From assembly GCA_011503125.2 (NCBI GenBank), contig WWBZ02000033.1, forward strand, positions 744,001 through 808,000: a stretch of 64,000 nucleotides of DNA. The letters are read 5' to 3'. The notes below the pieces were generated by a model. The model was given only the letters and a program-made list of their open reading frames with translations. It was not told the origin of the DNA and made no database searches. This DNA comes from Botryosphaeria dothidea. Its lineage: Eukaryota; Ascomycota; Dothideomycetes; Botryosphaeriales; Botryosphaeriaceae. Shown one piece after another: positions 1 through 10,288 of this stretch (positions are counted from its first letter, which is position 1; each line of letters begins with the position of its first letter). A program made the position numbers and the translations under genes.

Positions 1-926
1 TGGAAGTGCCGGTATGGGGAAAGACGTTGTGAAAGCCCAATTCACGCAGAGCGAGCTCAGTGTAATTGGTATGGGCCCCGAAATCTTCAACGCAGTGAAG
101 ACCCTGGCCAAGGCAGCGAAGAGCTTCACAGAGATTTTCTTCTTGTCCCTTCTTCCCGCCGGAGCCGTGGGTATACATACGGCCGTAGTGGATTGCGCGA
201 GCAAAACTGTGCCGAATGTAGCCTGCACTCGTGGCCCATCCACCGCGTTCATTTGCAATATAGTTCTTCATGCCTGTGGAAGTTAGATCAACGATATATG
301 AATGCACAAATATTCTTACCAGTCTGAGGATCGACAGCGAGCTCTTCTTGAGACACTGGGCCACGCAGACGTTGATCATATTTCCGGGCGTCCTCGTTGT
401 CTGCATAGTCCTGCGAAGGCCATTAGGCACAGAATTCAAGATTGTCACGGGATTCTCTCCGACGCACCTTTGGGTTGTCAATGTGTTCCTCCGGGCGATA
501 AACTGTAGTAATTCTCTTCAGTCTCGTGAAACAAACAGGAAATCAGGAAGAAAACGCACCTCCGAGGCGCTCGTGGGTGACTTCGAATTCTTTAGTGGCA
601 TAGCCAAAGGACATGAAGGCCAGGATCCACACGAGAATGCGGATAGTATCGGCTTGGACGCCCTTCAGGGTGCCAACGTCGACGGCCTGAGAGTAGTCGC
701 GCAGCCAGTTGCCAAAGTAGACACGCTTGATCATCATGGAAGACCACTTGTGTCCCTTGAGGCAGGCGACGGTCTTTAGCATGTCCTCGATGTCGCCATG
801 GCGCCAGTTCTTGCCCTCGATGGTGGATATGCTTGCGATGTTACCGGCGCCGAAGGCGGCGGCGGGTGCGGGGCATAGCAGCAGCAGGGCGACGCCGACC
901 AGAAGGAGGAGCTTGAAGGAGGACAT
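1..926 (-). CDS. het-C: Het-C family protein (Neurospora type), 3' end cut by the window edge
   Basis: This matches the Neurospora-type HET-C family (not the unrelated Podospora glycolipid-transfer HET-C), secreted or membrane-associated proteins that take part in heterokaryon incompatibility. Residues 1-24 form a hydrophobic signal peptide ending in AAAFG. The conserved block follows: GNIASIS, RHGDIEDMLKT, KGHKWSSMM and RVYFGNWLRDYSQAVDVGT. Exons read 926-560, 502-468, 410-320 and 273-1, and each junction keeps frame. The later exons add RPEEHIDNPK, DYADNEDAR, KNYIANERGGWATS and EDFGAHTNYTELAL, all family hallmarks. The gene continues beyond base 1, so the variable region and any glycine-rich tail are missing. 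No lesion is visible in the part present. An AT-rich TTAAATA-like sequence lies about 45 nt upstream of the ATG. Family assignment is firm; a role in allorecognition here is inferred. Confidence 0.93.
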
Positions 927-1451
927 GATGGGCTGAGGGGTGTGAGCTCCTCCGCAGCTGGAGGTGAGAGTATTTAATGCTGACAGGAGCTGAGGAAGAA
1001 GAGAGAGAAGTGTCAGCAGATAGTGTATGGCGTTGGTGCGCGAGTCAAGCTAAGACCTTGCTTGTGTCTGGTGCCGACTGCCGACCGCAGCGCAGGGGTC
1101 GCCAGCTGAGCTTGGTGATGTAATTTTGTGGCGGGGCAGGCAGCGGCGGCGGCTAGGGCCTTCCTGGTGGGAGCGCAGCCCTGCGGCCCAACCCAGTCCA
1201 CACCTTCCCTCAGCCCCCAAAATAGCTCAGGCAATCCACGGCCACAGCGCCATCGCTATCGCCATCGCCTCCTCTCCACGCTTCATCATGCACCGCGCCG
1301 CAGCAAACGGACGCGTGTGCACCACGCCTCCATCTGTCGCCAGCACCCTGACCTTCGCGCTGCTCGCCCAAAGCATGCATTCCCCAGAGCACAAGCGAAC
1401 CGCTGGTTACTATGTACATAGCCACAACCTAGTTACTGACTCTCTAAGCTT
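927..1451. other. Upstream region of het-C
   Basis: This 525-nt stretch lies between the het-C start and the 3' end of the 938-aa unknown gene, both on the minus strand. Overlapping open frames on both strands show no family resemblance. It presumably holds the het-C promoter and the 3' UTR of the upstream gene. Confidence 0.5.
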
Positions 1452-4268
1452 TCATGCTCCCATCGTACTCTCGCTATCTCTGTACGAATATTTATGCGCT
1501 TTCTGCATATATTCCGGCAAGCATACTCTCCCTCCTGAAAGGAAATATTCCGTCATTCTCAGCTGCTCATCTTCCCAGGCTTCATCCAACTCAACATTCG
1601 TAGTCTTATACAGGTTTTCCAGCAACTCCTCTCGAACCCTCTCCTTCTGCTCCAGCTCCTCCGTCGGATATAATGGCTCGAGTATCATCTGCGTACTGAT
1701 CTCCGACAGGGATATTGTTACGTCGTCCACATTCATCCCGATCGCCCTTTTGATCGAAATTATTTCTATCTGCCTGGCCAGGAGCTCAACTTGAACCTTT
1801 TCCACCATTTTTGCTGCCGCTGAAATGAGTTTCTGTGTCTTGATCTTCCTCTCGGTATTGCGAGTAGCCAATATGGCTTGGTTGTATAGGATTCTTTCCT
1901 GAAGCTTCGCCAGCTTCTTCACCAAGACACCGTTCAGCTCTTTGACGTGCGTCAACTCCTTGGCTGTGTCTGAAGCTGTGTCCGAACGCCGCGGCGCCAT
2001 GTCTTCTACGACCATGGATTCTGCGCTCCCAGATGAAGGACCATCCGGCGACATGGGTTCAGATTTCTCTGGTGATCTGCTTGCATTTTCGGAAAAGCCA
2101 TGCTCTAGAATCTGCAGTGGCTGTTCAGGCGAAACCGGCGAGACGGTTGCTATGCCTTCAGGAATAATAGACTCGATTGTGTCAAGCGCTTGCCAGCCAG
2201 GTCCGCCGTTACGGGTAATTGATGTAGGAAGCATTGGTGAGGTAGGGGATATCTCGGTGGGTTCTCCGAACACAAGGCTCAGCTTTATTTCTGGCGGCTG
2301 TTTGGAGTTCTGGCGTCTTGAGCTCGAGGGCCTCGAGCAGGCGCATGGCTCATTTTCCTCGTGGAACGCCTCTGATCCCTGCTTTTCCTGCTCGAGAGCT
2401 CGCGTGAGCTCACATGTCTCTCTGTCCCACATCGCAGCCCATAATTTCCGTTTTTCGTTCCATTGGCGTCTTTCCTTTTGCCAAGCTTTTTTCATTATAT
2501 TGTGATCTTGTTGCCAGAAGTATTCAACCCATTTGATCTTGTCTTCAGTTTTCTCAGGATAACCCGGCTCGTTTTTACTTTTCTCGTAGTACGACAGCAC
2601 TCCACTGAAGTGGAATTTACTATAGACGTCTAAACCCATATTCTTTCCATGAAGATCTTTCCTGGCGCGCTGTTCGCGCAGGTGGGCAAGCGCTTGTGTG
2701 CGCTCACGATATTTGGGTTTGGTCTGAGGTCGCAGTTCTTCCGGCTTCAGAAACTTGGACCGCTGCAAGCTTCCTTTCCAGTACCTTTTGATGATCTCCA
2801 GCTCCTCCTGTCTTTTCTTATCCTGTTCTTCCTTTAATTTGAGCTGCAACTTGGCTCGTTCCTCGGCTTCCGACTCATTCATTGCCCAAGGGTTCCCGTC
2901 GTCATCACTCGAAGAGTCTGAGAATGCGCTTACAGGCTGAACAAGTGGTGGTGCAGACTGCGGACGGTCAGGAGGCTTCAAGTACTTGGCCATGCTTCCC
3001 GGATAAAGTACGTTTGCCTCGCTAGGGTACCCATCCCATGGGTGATCCTCTCCTACCAGATCTTCATCGGTGACAATCCTCACGGAATCTATGTGGGGCA
3101 TGTGATTGGCTGGGGTTTCCGGTTCAGGTGAGGAGTCAGGCGAAGGTCGTTGCAATGAGGAATATCTATCCGTACGAGATGACTGTGAAACTGGTGGTTT
3201 TGTCGATCTCCTCTTGGCCTGCACTTCTTCTGTGCTCCCCTCAGGGCCTTCCTCTATTTCTTCGATACTGGTACTTGCACGGAGTCTATGTGGTGGGGGC
3301 TTCGTCTGTCCGAGCGAATTACCATACTTACCTCTGAGTTGGCTTCGATCGTTCGTTAAACGCTGACTTTCAATTTTCTTCAACGTGATTCGGTAACTCG
3401 GGTCCAGCTTAACTCTGTCTCTCGGAACTCTCTCGTACAACGACTTAGGATACTGGACTCGATTTCGGATTGATGAGTCACCCGAATTCCCTGAATGCGC
3501 TGATCGTGGTGTTGGTGGGTGTTCCTGGATTCGAGCATTGCTGCCAGATGCGATAGACGAAGAACTTCTGGGAGAGAACTCGGATTCATCATCATCATTC
3601 TCCATATTATGGACGCCGACGTTGTCATCGTCGATGAAGCCAGTTGATGAGGATGGGCTCGGAAGAATGTCTTCCCTTTCAAACTGATCTGCGTCGTATT
3701 CCGTCCAGCCGGCCTGTTCCAGCCAGCTGCCTGTGGCGTCGTCTTCATCGTCAGGCTCGACTTTCATATGGCGAGCAGCTTTCTCTGCTTTTCCGGATTC
3801 GAAATTGTATGCAGCATCCCCGAGAACATCTCCACGGTTCTCATCGGTTTCCTGTTTAAGAACCTCTCCAGTCTTGACATGACCAATATAATAATCTTTA
3901 ATGTCCTTGCGCCAACCGCTGTCGATGCCTGTGGCTCCATAATGATGGCTTTTATCGTCTCCATCAATCCCCGAAACATCTTCGTCATCGGAATCCGGAT
4001 CAATACACTCAATGACATCGTCATTCTCCTCTGATTCCTTCTTGATGTACATTCTTGGATCCGGTGCGCCCTCATAAAGGCTCTCATCGGAATCCGAACT
4101 ATCCTCAGGGCTATAGGCTAAGTTTCCAGGGTTAGGGGCGGTCGCTTGGGTCATAGCATCGGTCTCTGAATCGGGGTCATAGAGGCCGTGGCTACTGCCA
4201 CTCGGGCTCGGAGCTGCGAAAGCTGCTGTTTGGTCCCGCGAAGTGTCAGGTGAATGGCTTGAAGACAT
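1452..4268 (-). CDS. Intronless 938-aa acidic unknown protein with C-terminal coiled coil
   Basis: I do not recognise this protein. It is one uninterrupted frame, so no intron is needed. The N-terminal third is Ser/Asp/Glu-rich low complexity (runs such as DDEDDATG, NDDDESEFSP), typical of disordered nuclear or cytoskeletal proteins. Around residues 470-640 a basic, heptad-like stretch rich in Lys, Glu, Arg and Trp follows (EERAKLQLKLKEEQDKKRQEELE, KWVEYFWQQDH, MKKAWQKERRQWNEKRKLW in overlapping order). After a second Ser/Pro-rich linker comes a helical C-terminal block at about residues 780-938 (KELTHVKELNGVLVKKL, RTNTERK-like, ARQIEIISIKRAIG), which looks like a folded coiled coil and is probably the conserved part. 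There is no signal peptide or membrane segment. Length and even codon use support a real gene; function is unknown. Confidence 0.8.
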   Translation of the reverse strand: MSSSHSPDTSRDQTAAFAAPSPSGSSHGLYDPDSETDAMTQATAPNPGNLAYSPEDSSDSDESLYEGAPDPRMYIKKESEENDDVIECIDPDSDDEDVSGIDGDDKSHHYGATGIDSGWRKDIKDYYIGHVKTGEVLKQETDENRGDVLGDAAYNFESGKAEKAARHMKVEPDDEDDATGSWLEQAGWTEYDADQFEREDILPSPSSSTGFIDDDNVGVHNMENDDDESEFSPRSSSSIASGSNARIQEHPPTPRSAHSGNSGDSSIRNRVQYPKSLYERVPRDRVKLDPSYRITLKKIESQRLTNDRSQLRGKYGNSLGQTKPPPHRLRASTSIEEIEEGPEGSTEEVQAKRRSTKPPVSQSSRTDRYSSLQRPSPDSSPEPETPANHMPHIDSVRIVTDEDLVGEDHPWDGYPSEANVLYPGSMAKYLKPPDRPQSAPPLVQPVSAFSDSSSDDDGNPWAMNESEAEERAKLQLKLKEEQDKKRQEELEIIKRYWKGSLQRSKFLKPEELRPQTKPKYRERTQALAHLREQRARKDLHGKNMGLDVYSKFHFSGVLSYYEKSKNEPGYPEKTEDKIKWVEYFWQQDHNIMKKAWQKERRQWNEKRKLWAAMWDRETCELTRALEQEKQGSEAFHEENEPCACSRPSSSRRQNSKQPPEIKLSLVFGEPTEISPTSPMLPTSITRNGGPGWQALDTIESIIPEGIATVSPVSPEQPLQILEHGFSENASRSPEKSEPMSPDGPSSGSAESMVVEDMAPRRSDTASDTAKELTHVKELNGVLVKKLAKLQERILYNQAILATRNTERKIKTQKLISAAAKMVEKVQVELLARQIEIISIKRAIGMNVDDVTISLSEISTQMILEPLYPTEELEQKERVREELLENLYKTTNVELDEAWEDEQLRMTEYFLSGGRVCLPEYMQKAHKYSYRDSESTMGA

Positions 4269-5060
4269 TTTGGGCGCGAACCCCGGAATTGTCTCCGGAT
4301 GTATAGAGGGCGAAGAAGCGATGTACTGGGGTGCAGGCTTTGTACCACTGGTAAAAGGGAGTATGAAAGTGTTTAGAAATTCCTACACCGAGAAAAAAAT
4401 AAAGGAAGGGAATATGTAAAGGAATGGTACGCTGAGGAGCACGGGCGTAAGGCGGGAGATTGAGTGAGGAAAGATGTCGCTTCGTCAAAGAAACAGGGTT
4501 GCGGGTGCTTCTGGGTTCGACGGGTATGCTTTGTCCATTTAAAGTCACAATACTAGTCTACCGAGAGCATTCAGGCTTCGAACACATGTGTGGACAAAGG
4601 ATTTCTGCCGAATGCATGCTCTTCTGCTCTGCGGTCGAAAACAGCACGCTTTCATGACCACACACAATCGAACAGAGAATGCTGCACCAGAAACTTCAAC
4701 AAAGCAACTACAGGCTTTTTCTTCAGTGAGGTTAAAGGTCATTGCTTACGGTTCTTGAGATCCCCAGGAAGGTATGAAGGCCTACCTGAATATTCCTGCA
4801 GAGATTCCAACTGGAGATGGCCTATCCACGGGGATACAGAAGCCTCCGCCAAGTCCTCTCATAAAGCAGAATATCACTTTTCAGCACGAAGATTAAAAAA
4901 AAGAGAAATAGAGTAAAGCCATCGGATTCTATAGACCTGTCTCTATATCCAGAAGTGCACGCTAACGTTTTGAGGGGAAAATGCCAGCCTAAGCCTACGC
5001 TATGCAAACGTGCTAAAGTACTCTTGCTTGTTCTTTCTGCTATCCGTCTCCATGATCCTG
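4269..5060. other. Intergenic region, no gene seen
   Basis: Promoter side of the 938-aa unknown gene and 3' flank of the LPMO gene. Only short frames without family resemblance are present, and no repeat is evident. Confidence 0.5.
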
Positions 5061-6210
5061 TTACTCAGTCGTCGCGTTGTAGTTGAAGTTGACACGGCCA
5101 GCGATGTTGCGCCTGACGACGCGGCTCTTCTTCGCGAAAGTGATCTTGTCGTCCTTGCACTGCGTTCCTGCTGCCACGTCCTGCCAGACCACCTTGCCGA
5201 AGTTGCAGATGCCGAACTGGTTGGGGCCATTGCAGACCATAGTGCCATCATCACCGCAGCTGGAGTCGACAGTGCCGTTGCCATTGGTAGCGGGAGTGTC
5301 CACAGGTGCCGGGGGTGAAGCCGGGATTGCAATCGGGACTGCGGTCGGCGTGGCGCTCGAAGAGGCAATCACTGACGTAGTGAAGCTTGGAAGAGGCGCA
5401 CACGGGTCGCATACGTGCGTGGGAGCAGGTGTGGGCGCGGCGACGCTGGGGACTGACTTGGTGTTGGTGTCGCCGCCGCCCATCTTGGGCGTTGTCTTGG
5501 AAGGAGTACCGCAGTCACCGAGCATCTTCTCGAAGGGGCCGTTGCCGCGGTGGTCGAGAGAATCACCGGGGTTGGGGAGGAGGGGGACAGAGCCGTCGAC
5601 GGTCTTGCAGGTCGTCGAGGGGATGTTCGCAAGCTGCATGTCGGGCAGCTGGTCGTACACGTCGTTGTCGTCGGCACCGCCCGTGACTGTGATAGGGGCG
5701 CAGTTCATGTACATTTCGCGGTTACCGATCTGTGAGCATTTTTGTCAGTCGGTTGCAGACGTGAGAGTGAAGGAGAGGGATGCTTACCTCGTTAAACCAG
5801 GTCCAAGCCAATGCAAACTCGCCGTTGGGAAAGCCATCGGGGATTTTGAACTGGAAGGACTCCGGGGCGTTGGCTCCAGGGCAATCACCCTCGATGGTAT
5901 GGATGACCTTGAAAGTGGAGGAAGGGGTGGGATTCTTGTCCAGCGACACGCTGATCTGACATGAACCGCCGCCATGGATTGCCGTGCCTGAGAAGCTCAG
6001 GGCCTGCGGCTTGCCAACTTCCATGTTGTTCATGGAGCTGACATCGTACACGCCAGCGCGTTGCTTGCAGGGATAGTCGTTGTCAAGAGGGCTGTTGTTC
6101 AGCGTCTTAATGCCGAAAGGAACGGGCTGCGCCATGATCATATGGGCGTTGGCGAAAGAAGCCAGGAAGCCACCGACAATGGCGAAGAAGATGCTTGTGT
6201 GTGAGAACAT
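5061..6210 (-). CDS. Secreted AA11-like lytic polysaccharide monooxygenase
   Basis: Predicted copper-dependent oxidase that cleaves chitin or a related glucan outside the cell. Exons 6210-5788 and 5729-5061 join in phase 0 and give 363 aa. The start at 6210 yields a classic signal peptide (about 19 aa, ending FANA) cleaved directly before His, which becomes the N-terminal copper-brace histidine (HMIMAQPVPFG). The second copper His lies in AIHGGGSCQ, and the axial Tyr is probably in NREMYMNCAP, created across the intron. The IEGDCPG and LAWTWFNE motifs are typical of AA11. After a Thr/Pro/Ser-rich linker (about residues 225-300) comes a Cys-rich C-terminal module (SSCGDDGTMVCNG, FGICNFGKVVWQDVAAGTQC) that resembles the X278-type module found on fungal AA11 and GH18 proteins. 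Substrate and the module's role are inferred from family knowledge. Confidence 0.88.
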
Positions 6211-7538
6211 TTTGATTTGCGTCGTGGAAGAAGAGGTTGTTCGAAGGTCAAGAAAGCCGGCTTGACGATGTATGAAAAGAGATCTGGTCCTGCCAGAGGG
6301 AATGCTGTGAACGTCTTGAAGGAAGGTCACAGTCGAAGGAATGTGTGAAGTGAAGATAGAAAGGAGTCGAAAGTTCGGGGCTCGAGCAAAGGAGAAGAAG
6401 AACTTTATGTTGGTGGCAGGCCGGCCTAGTGATTCACACAATTGATTGAATGGGCTGCAGAAAGGCGTGGAATAAGACAATGGGCTGGCGAGTGCCATGC
6501 GTGAACCACATTATTGTTCTAGACCGAGTTTCACAAACACGTTCTTCGCACTTCCAACTGACCAAAAGGAAAGCTCACAGTGGCGAGAGCTTCCACTATT
6601 GTTCGAGCATTCTAAAGACAAGTCAAGCAATGAACTCGTGCGTATGAGGTTTCAGCTGCCTCGCGAAGATTCATTCGCCATGTCCACTCAACATGTCCAA
6701 ATGCAGACATGCATGAGTAACCTGTCACTTTGGATTTCGGTGTGTAGTGCCTCTTTATCGTGTTAACGCAAGTGAGACGGTGCGTAAAAAGAGGAGACCA
6801 CCACTCAGCGGCATGTAAGATCAGGGGAAAATTGAGATGAATCCAAGCTGGCCGGATATCGACTGAGCTCGGTTTTGAGGGAAATTCAAGCGGCGAAAGG
6901 CTTTCGATCCGTCGCGATGTTGTCTTCTACACTGGTATCCAAGTGCAATGGTCAGGTAGGTCATCATTGAAGATGTATTGACCTATAGATAATATTCCGG
7001 AATCAAGATTCGCGGGTTGCATAAAGGGCCGCGGCCATCCTTAGATAATGATGGAAATTTCGTGCCTCCTCACGCGATCGTTGGTTCATCAAGAGTGTGG
7101 CTCAACCACAGTAGGGTGCGAGAGGTAGTGAAATCCCATTTTGCGGAGGACCTGAAGGAGCAATGCCTCTAAACATGAGAAGCTGCTGTGTGAGGCGACG
7201 TGGCCGACGCGGTGCAACGCGGTGGCGATCGCGGAGAAAGTGGGTCGGCGATGCTTGGCGTGGTGTTTTGACGCAAAATACGCGGCCGGCGCCAAGACGT
7301 GGATGTCCGTTGTCTGGGCGGCTGCGCGCGTTCGCGAACATCTGCATCACTGGCCCCGACCCTCACACCCACCAGCCCTTCAAACTCTCTCCAGCGCATG
7401 GTCGACTAATTCCGCTCCGCTTATCGCCTTTCTACCACGGTCGCGCGGAGCACCTCTCCCGAATTCGCCGACTTCGCGTTCCTGCTCCATCTTTGCGAGA
7501 CCGCGCGCGCTGCCCGCTGGCTTCAGCACCTGCGCGCC
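6211..7538. other. Intergenic region between divergent LPMO and snf5/sfh1-like genes
   Basis: About 1.3 kb separate the two divergent starts. The LPMO-proximal half is AT-richer; the part from about 7160 is GC-rich with CpG and pyrimidine tracts and probably holds the leader of the remodeller gene. The overlapping frames at 7163-7782 look like composition artefacts. Confidence 0.5.
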
Positions 7539-9481
7539 ATGTCGTCCGTCACCGCGAAGGCCAACCCACCGCAAGCCTTCATATCTAGCTACGCTCCACG
7601 CATTCGCACCTATGGAAACTCGTTACTGCAACCTGTCATCCCGCAGCTCACCCAGATACCCCCGGCGCGCACAACCAAGCGAGGCACCACCGCCATCAAC
7701 TACGCCGAAGATGGCTTTGACGACGACGATTTTGAGGACAGCGAGGGCCCCCGGAGGCGGCCTACAGGCTTGCGGAGTCTGAGACAACAGGATGATTCCC
7801 AGGCAAAGCTGGGCCAGGACGCTTCGCAGCTGGGCAAGGAGCTCACGGCACCGGTCGAGGTGCAGGGTATCTGGAGAGAGTGGATGGGCAAACCGAAGCG
7901 CGCATTGTGAGTTCATGTCGCGTTCTAACCACGAATTTCAGGCTAATATTATCGTAGGACGGAGAAGCAGCTCCAGGTACAGTCGCATTTGCCGCTGACC
8001 TTGATCCCGATCCGAATCGACCTCGACATCCAGCCCTTCCGTCCAGAGGCTCCCCTCCCTACGCCGAATAACGCGCGCGACTTTGGCATTGACGAGAGCC
8101 TGCCCGCATACAAGCAACCTGACATCACGCCCGCATTCAGACTGAAGGATGCCTTCTTGTGGAACTTACACGAGGCGCTGACCACGCCTGATCAGTTCGC
8201 CAAGGTGTTCGTGGAGGAGCTGGACTTTCCGAACGACAGAAAGCCGCTTATCATCACCCAGATCGCCAACCAGATACGTCAGCAGCTGGAAGAGTATGCA
8301 GGAGTGGCTATGCATCCGCTCTTCCATTCCACCAATGTCGCCAACGGCGCTACAAACGCAGCACGCTCTGCTCAGCCGACGGCAACTCCCCGGGAGCAGT
8401 CGTCAACACCGGCACCCGCAAGCGGCTTCGCATCGACCCCGGTACCAACAGGTCCAACAGGTCCAACAGGTCCAACAGGCGGAACGCCAATTCCGATAGG
8501 GTCAAACGGCAACAGCATCACAGCCACTGCAACACCTCTGCCCTCTGATGATGTCCACAACCCTGACGACACGTATCGCTGCATCATCAGTCTCAACATC
8601 AACCTCCTTAATCGGCTGTATAGTGACAAGTTTGAATGGTCGTTATTACACCCCCCAGGCTTCGCCGAGATCTTCGCCAAGCAAACTTGTGCTGATCTCG
8701 GTCTTGCCGGTGAATGGGTGCCGGCTATGACACACGCTATCTATGAGGCTGTCCTGCGACTTAAGAAGGAGGCTTGTGAAAACGGCGGACTAGTAGGATA
8801 TGGAGAAATCGAGAATGAAGCAGCCGAGGGCGCTGAGGCTGGATGGCGATATGACCCGGAACATCTGGCAGATGAGTGGGAACCTAAAGTGGAAATTCTG
8901 TCCAAGGAGGAAATTGAGAAGCGTGAGGGAGACCGCGAACGCCAGATCCGTCGTCTACGTCGTGAGACCGCAAGGTTCTCCAGTACAGCCAACATGTCAG
9001 GTGGCGTGCCGACACAGAGCGACTATTTCGCGAACCCCGATCCCGAGGAGCGTATGGGGAGAGGAGAGCGGAGTAAGAAGAAGCGGCGGTTCCGAAGCTT
9101 GAGTCCGGCGAACAGGGACAGCCCAGATACGACGGGCGGATATGGCGGACAAGGCGGAGGTCTGCAGGAGTGGTAAGTGAACGCCAAAGCCATCTCTTCC
9201 TTGGCCTCGTGAGTTAATAATTTTTCGCATGCAGGGAAAGGCAGAATTGGCGGTGCTCGCACTGTCTTGTGCATGGGTCAGCGGTCTGGGCTGTGCGAGA
9301 TGGGCCCAACGGTCCCAGGGTAAGCAAACCAGCCTTCGAAACGCGCATCGGGACCTCCGACACTAACGGTTGTACCTTGCAGACGCTCTGCCACAACTGC
9401 GGCTACCTATACGAACGGGACAAGAAGCTTCCACCTTGGTCGGACAAGCTTTTCATCTACGATGCCCACACTCGGCGATGA
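7539..9481 (+). CDS. sfh1: Snf5/SMARCB1-family chromatin remodelling subunit, Sfh1-like, with GATA-like zinc finger
   Basis: Core subunit of an RSC or SWI/SNF nucleosome-remodelling complex in the nucleus. Exons 7539-7906, 7958-9172, 9235-9319 and 9383-9481 keep frame and give 588 aa. The first acceptor is fixed because the alternative AG at 7941 leads straight to a stop. Two Snf5 repeats are visible: residues of exon 2 LTLIPIRIDLDIQPF...DAFLWNLHEALTTPDQFAKVFVEELDFP, and CIISLNINLLNRLYSDKFEWSLL...FAKQTCADLGLAGEWVPAMTHAIYEAVLRLKK, separated by an Ala/Thr/Pro linker with a TGPTGPTGP repeat. The C-terminus holds a GATA-like finger (WRCSHC, then TLCHNCGYLYERD after the last intron). The length and finger favour Sfh1 over the longer Snf5 paralogue, but the two are hard to separate by eye. 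Confidence 0.88.
8451..8477 (+). repeat. Three tandem 9-nt units in the sfh1 linker
   Basis: GGTCCAACA is repeated three times head to tail and encodes GPT GPT GPT between the two Snf5 repeats. The copies are identical at DNA level, so length variation between strains is plausible. Confidence 0.9.
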
Positions 9482-10288
9482 TCGCCACCTAGGCGTCCCC
9501 CTCTTCGTCTTTCTTAACTTTAGACCAGGCTCATGGAGTATCACTTTTTCGAGGATCTCGGTCTGCTTCTCACTTCGCCGACGGTTTCACCAGGTGTTTG
9601 GGCGTTTGTCCTTTCTGCGCCTCCGCGGTGCTCTCACTACCATTGCTGTAACGCTTTCTGCTGGCGTTGGCATTTGGTCTGCATATTTTCTCTTGACACC
9701 CATTGCAGACTAAAGCGAAAAGAATATATCATATTTGCGGAGGGGTGATTGAGCTTTCACAGGGAGAAAGAGGCTCCAATGGCAAGCATTTTGGTGTCAA
9801 GAAGAAGGGTTCCAGTACGATCTGATGAATTTTCGCATCCTTCTCAAGTACGTCAGGGAGCGTCTCAAAGAGAGGAGAGCCTCTCGCGCGTATTGTACGA
9901 GTATTTCACATCGAAAAGAGGAAACAGGATTGATGATTGCATTACCAAATCTCCGTATTGTTTCTCATTTAGAAGGGCTTTTCTCCCTGGTTTTGAAATT
10001 ATTTTCCCTATTCCATTTGGGGGTGAGCATCTCCCCCCATCGCTTTCCAAGACATTATTCCGTTCAAACCAATAAGACGCCGAGAAAAGATAAAAAGGAG
10101 GAATCCCGCCATCGTTAACAACCATGTAGCCCGATGAGTCCACTGTAAGAGTGCTCGCACTCCTTGTAATGATACTTCTTCAACAACCAGCAAGAGACCA
10201 GTGTGTTCACTCTTTCCTTCCATTCATTACATCGACAATATCTCAAGAGAGGAGACGGCCACCCGTGTCAATCCACTTTTGAGCAATT
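9482..10288. other. Convergent 3' intergenic region
   Basis: Lies between the 3' ends of the sfh1-like gene and the polyQ unknown. No supported gene; it presumably holds both 3' UTRs. Confidence 0.5.

Noticed and set aside
5083..5964. 293-residue plus-strand frame
   Set aside because: Antisense of the LPMO gene; no domain and the sense strand is clearly coding with a matching intron.
7163..7782. Overlapping frames ahead of the sfh1-like gene
   Set aside because: Proline/arginine-rich reading of the GC-rich leader; the true start MSSVTAKANPP at 7539 explains the coding signal.
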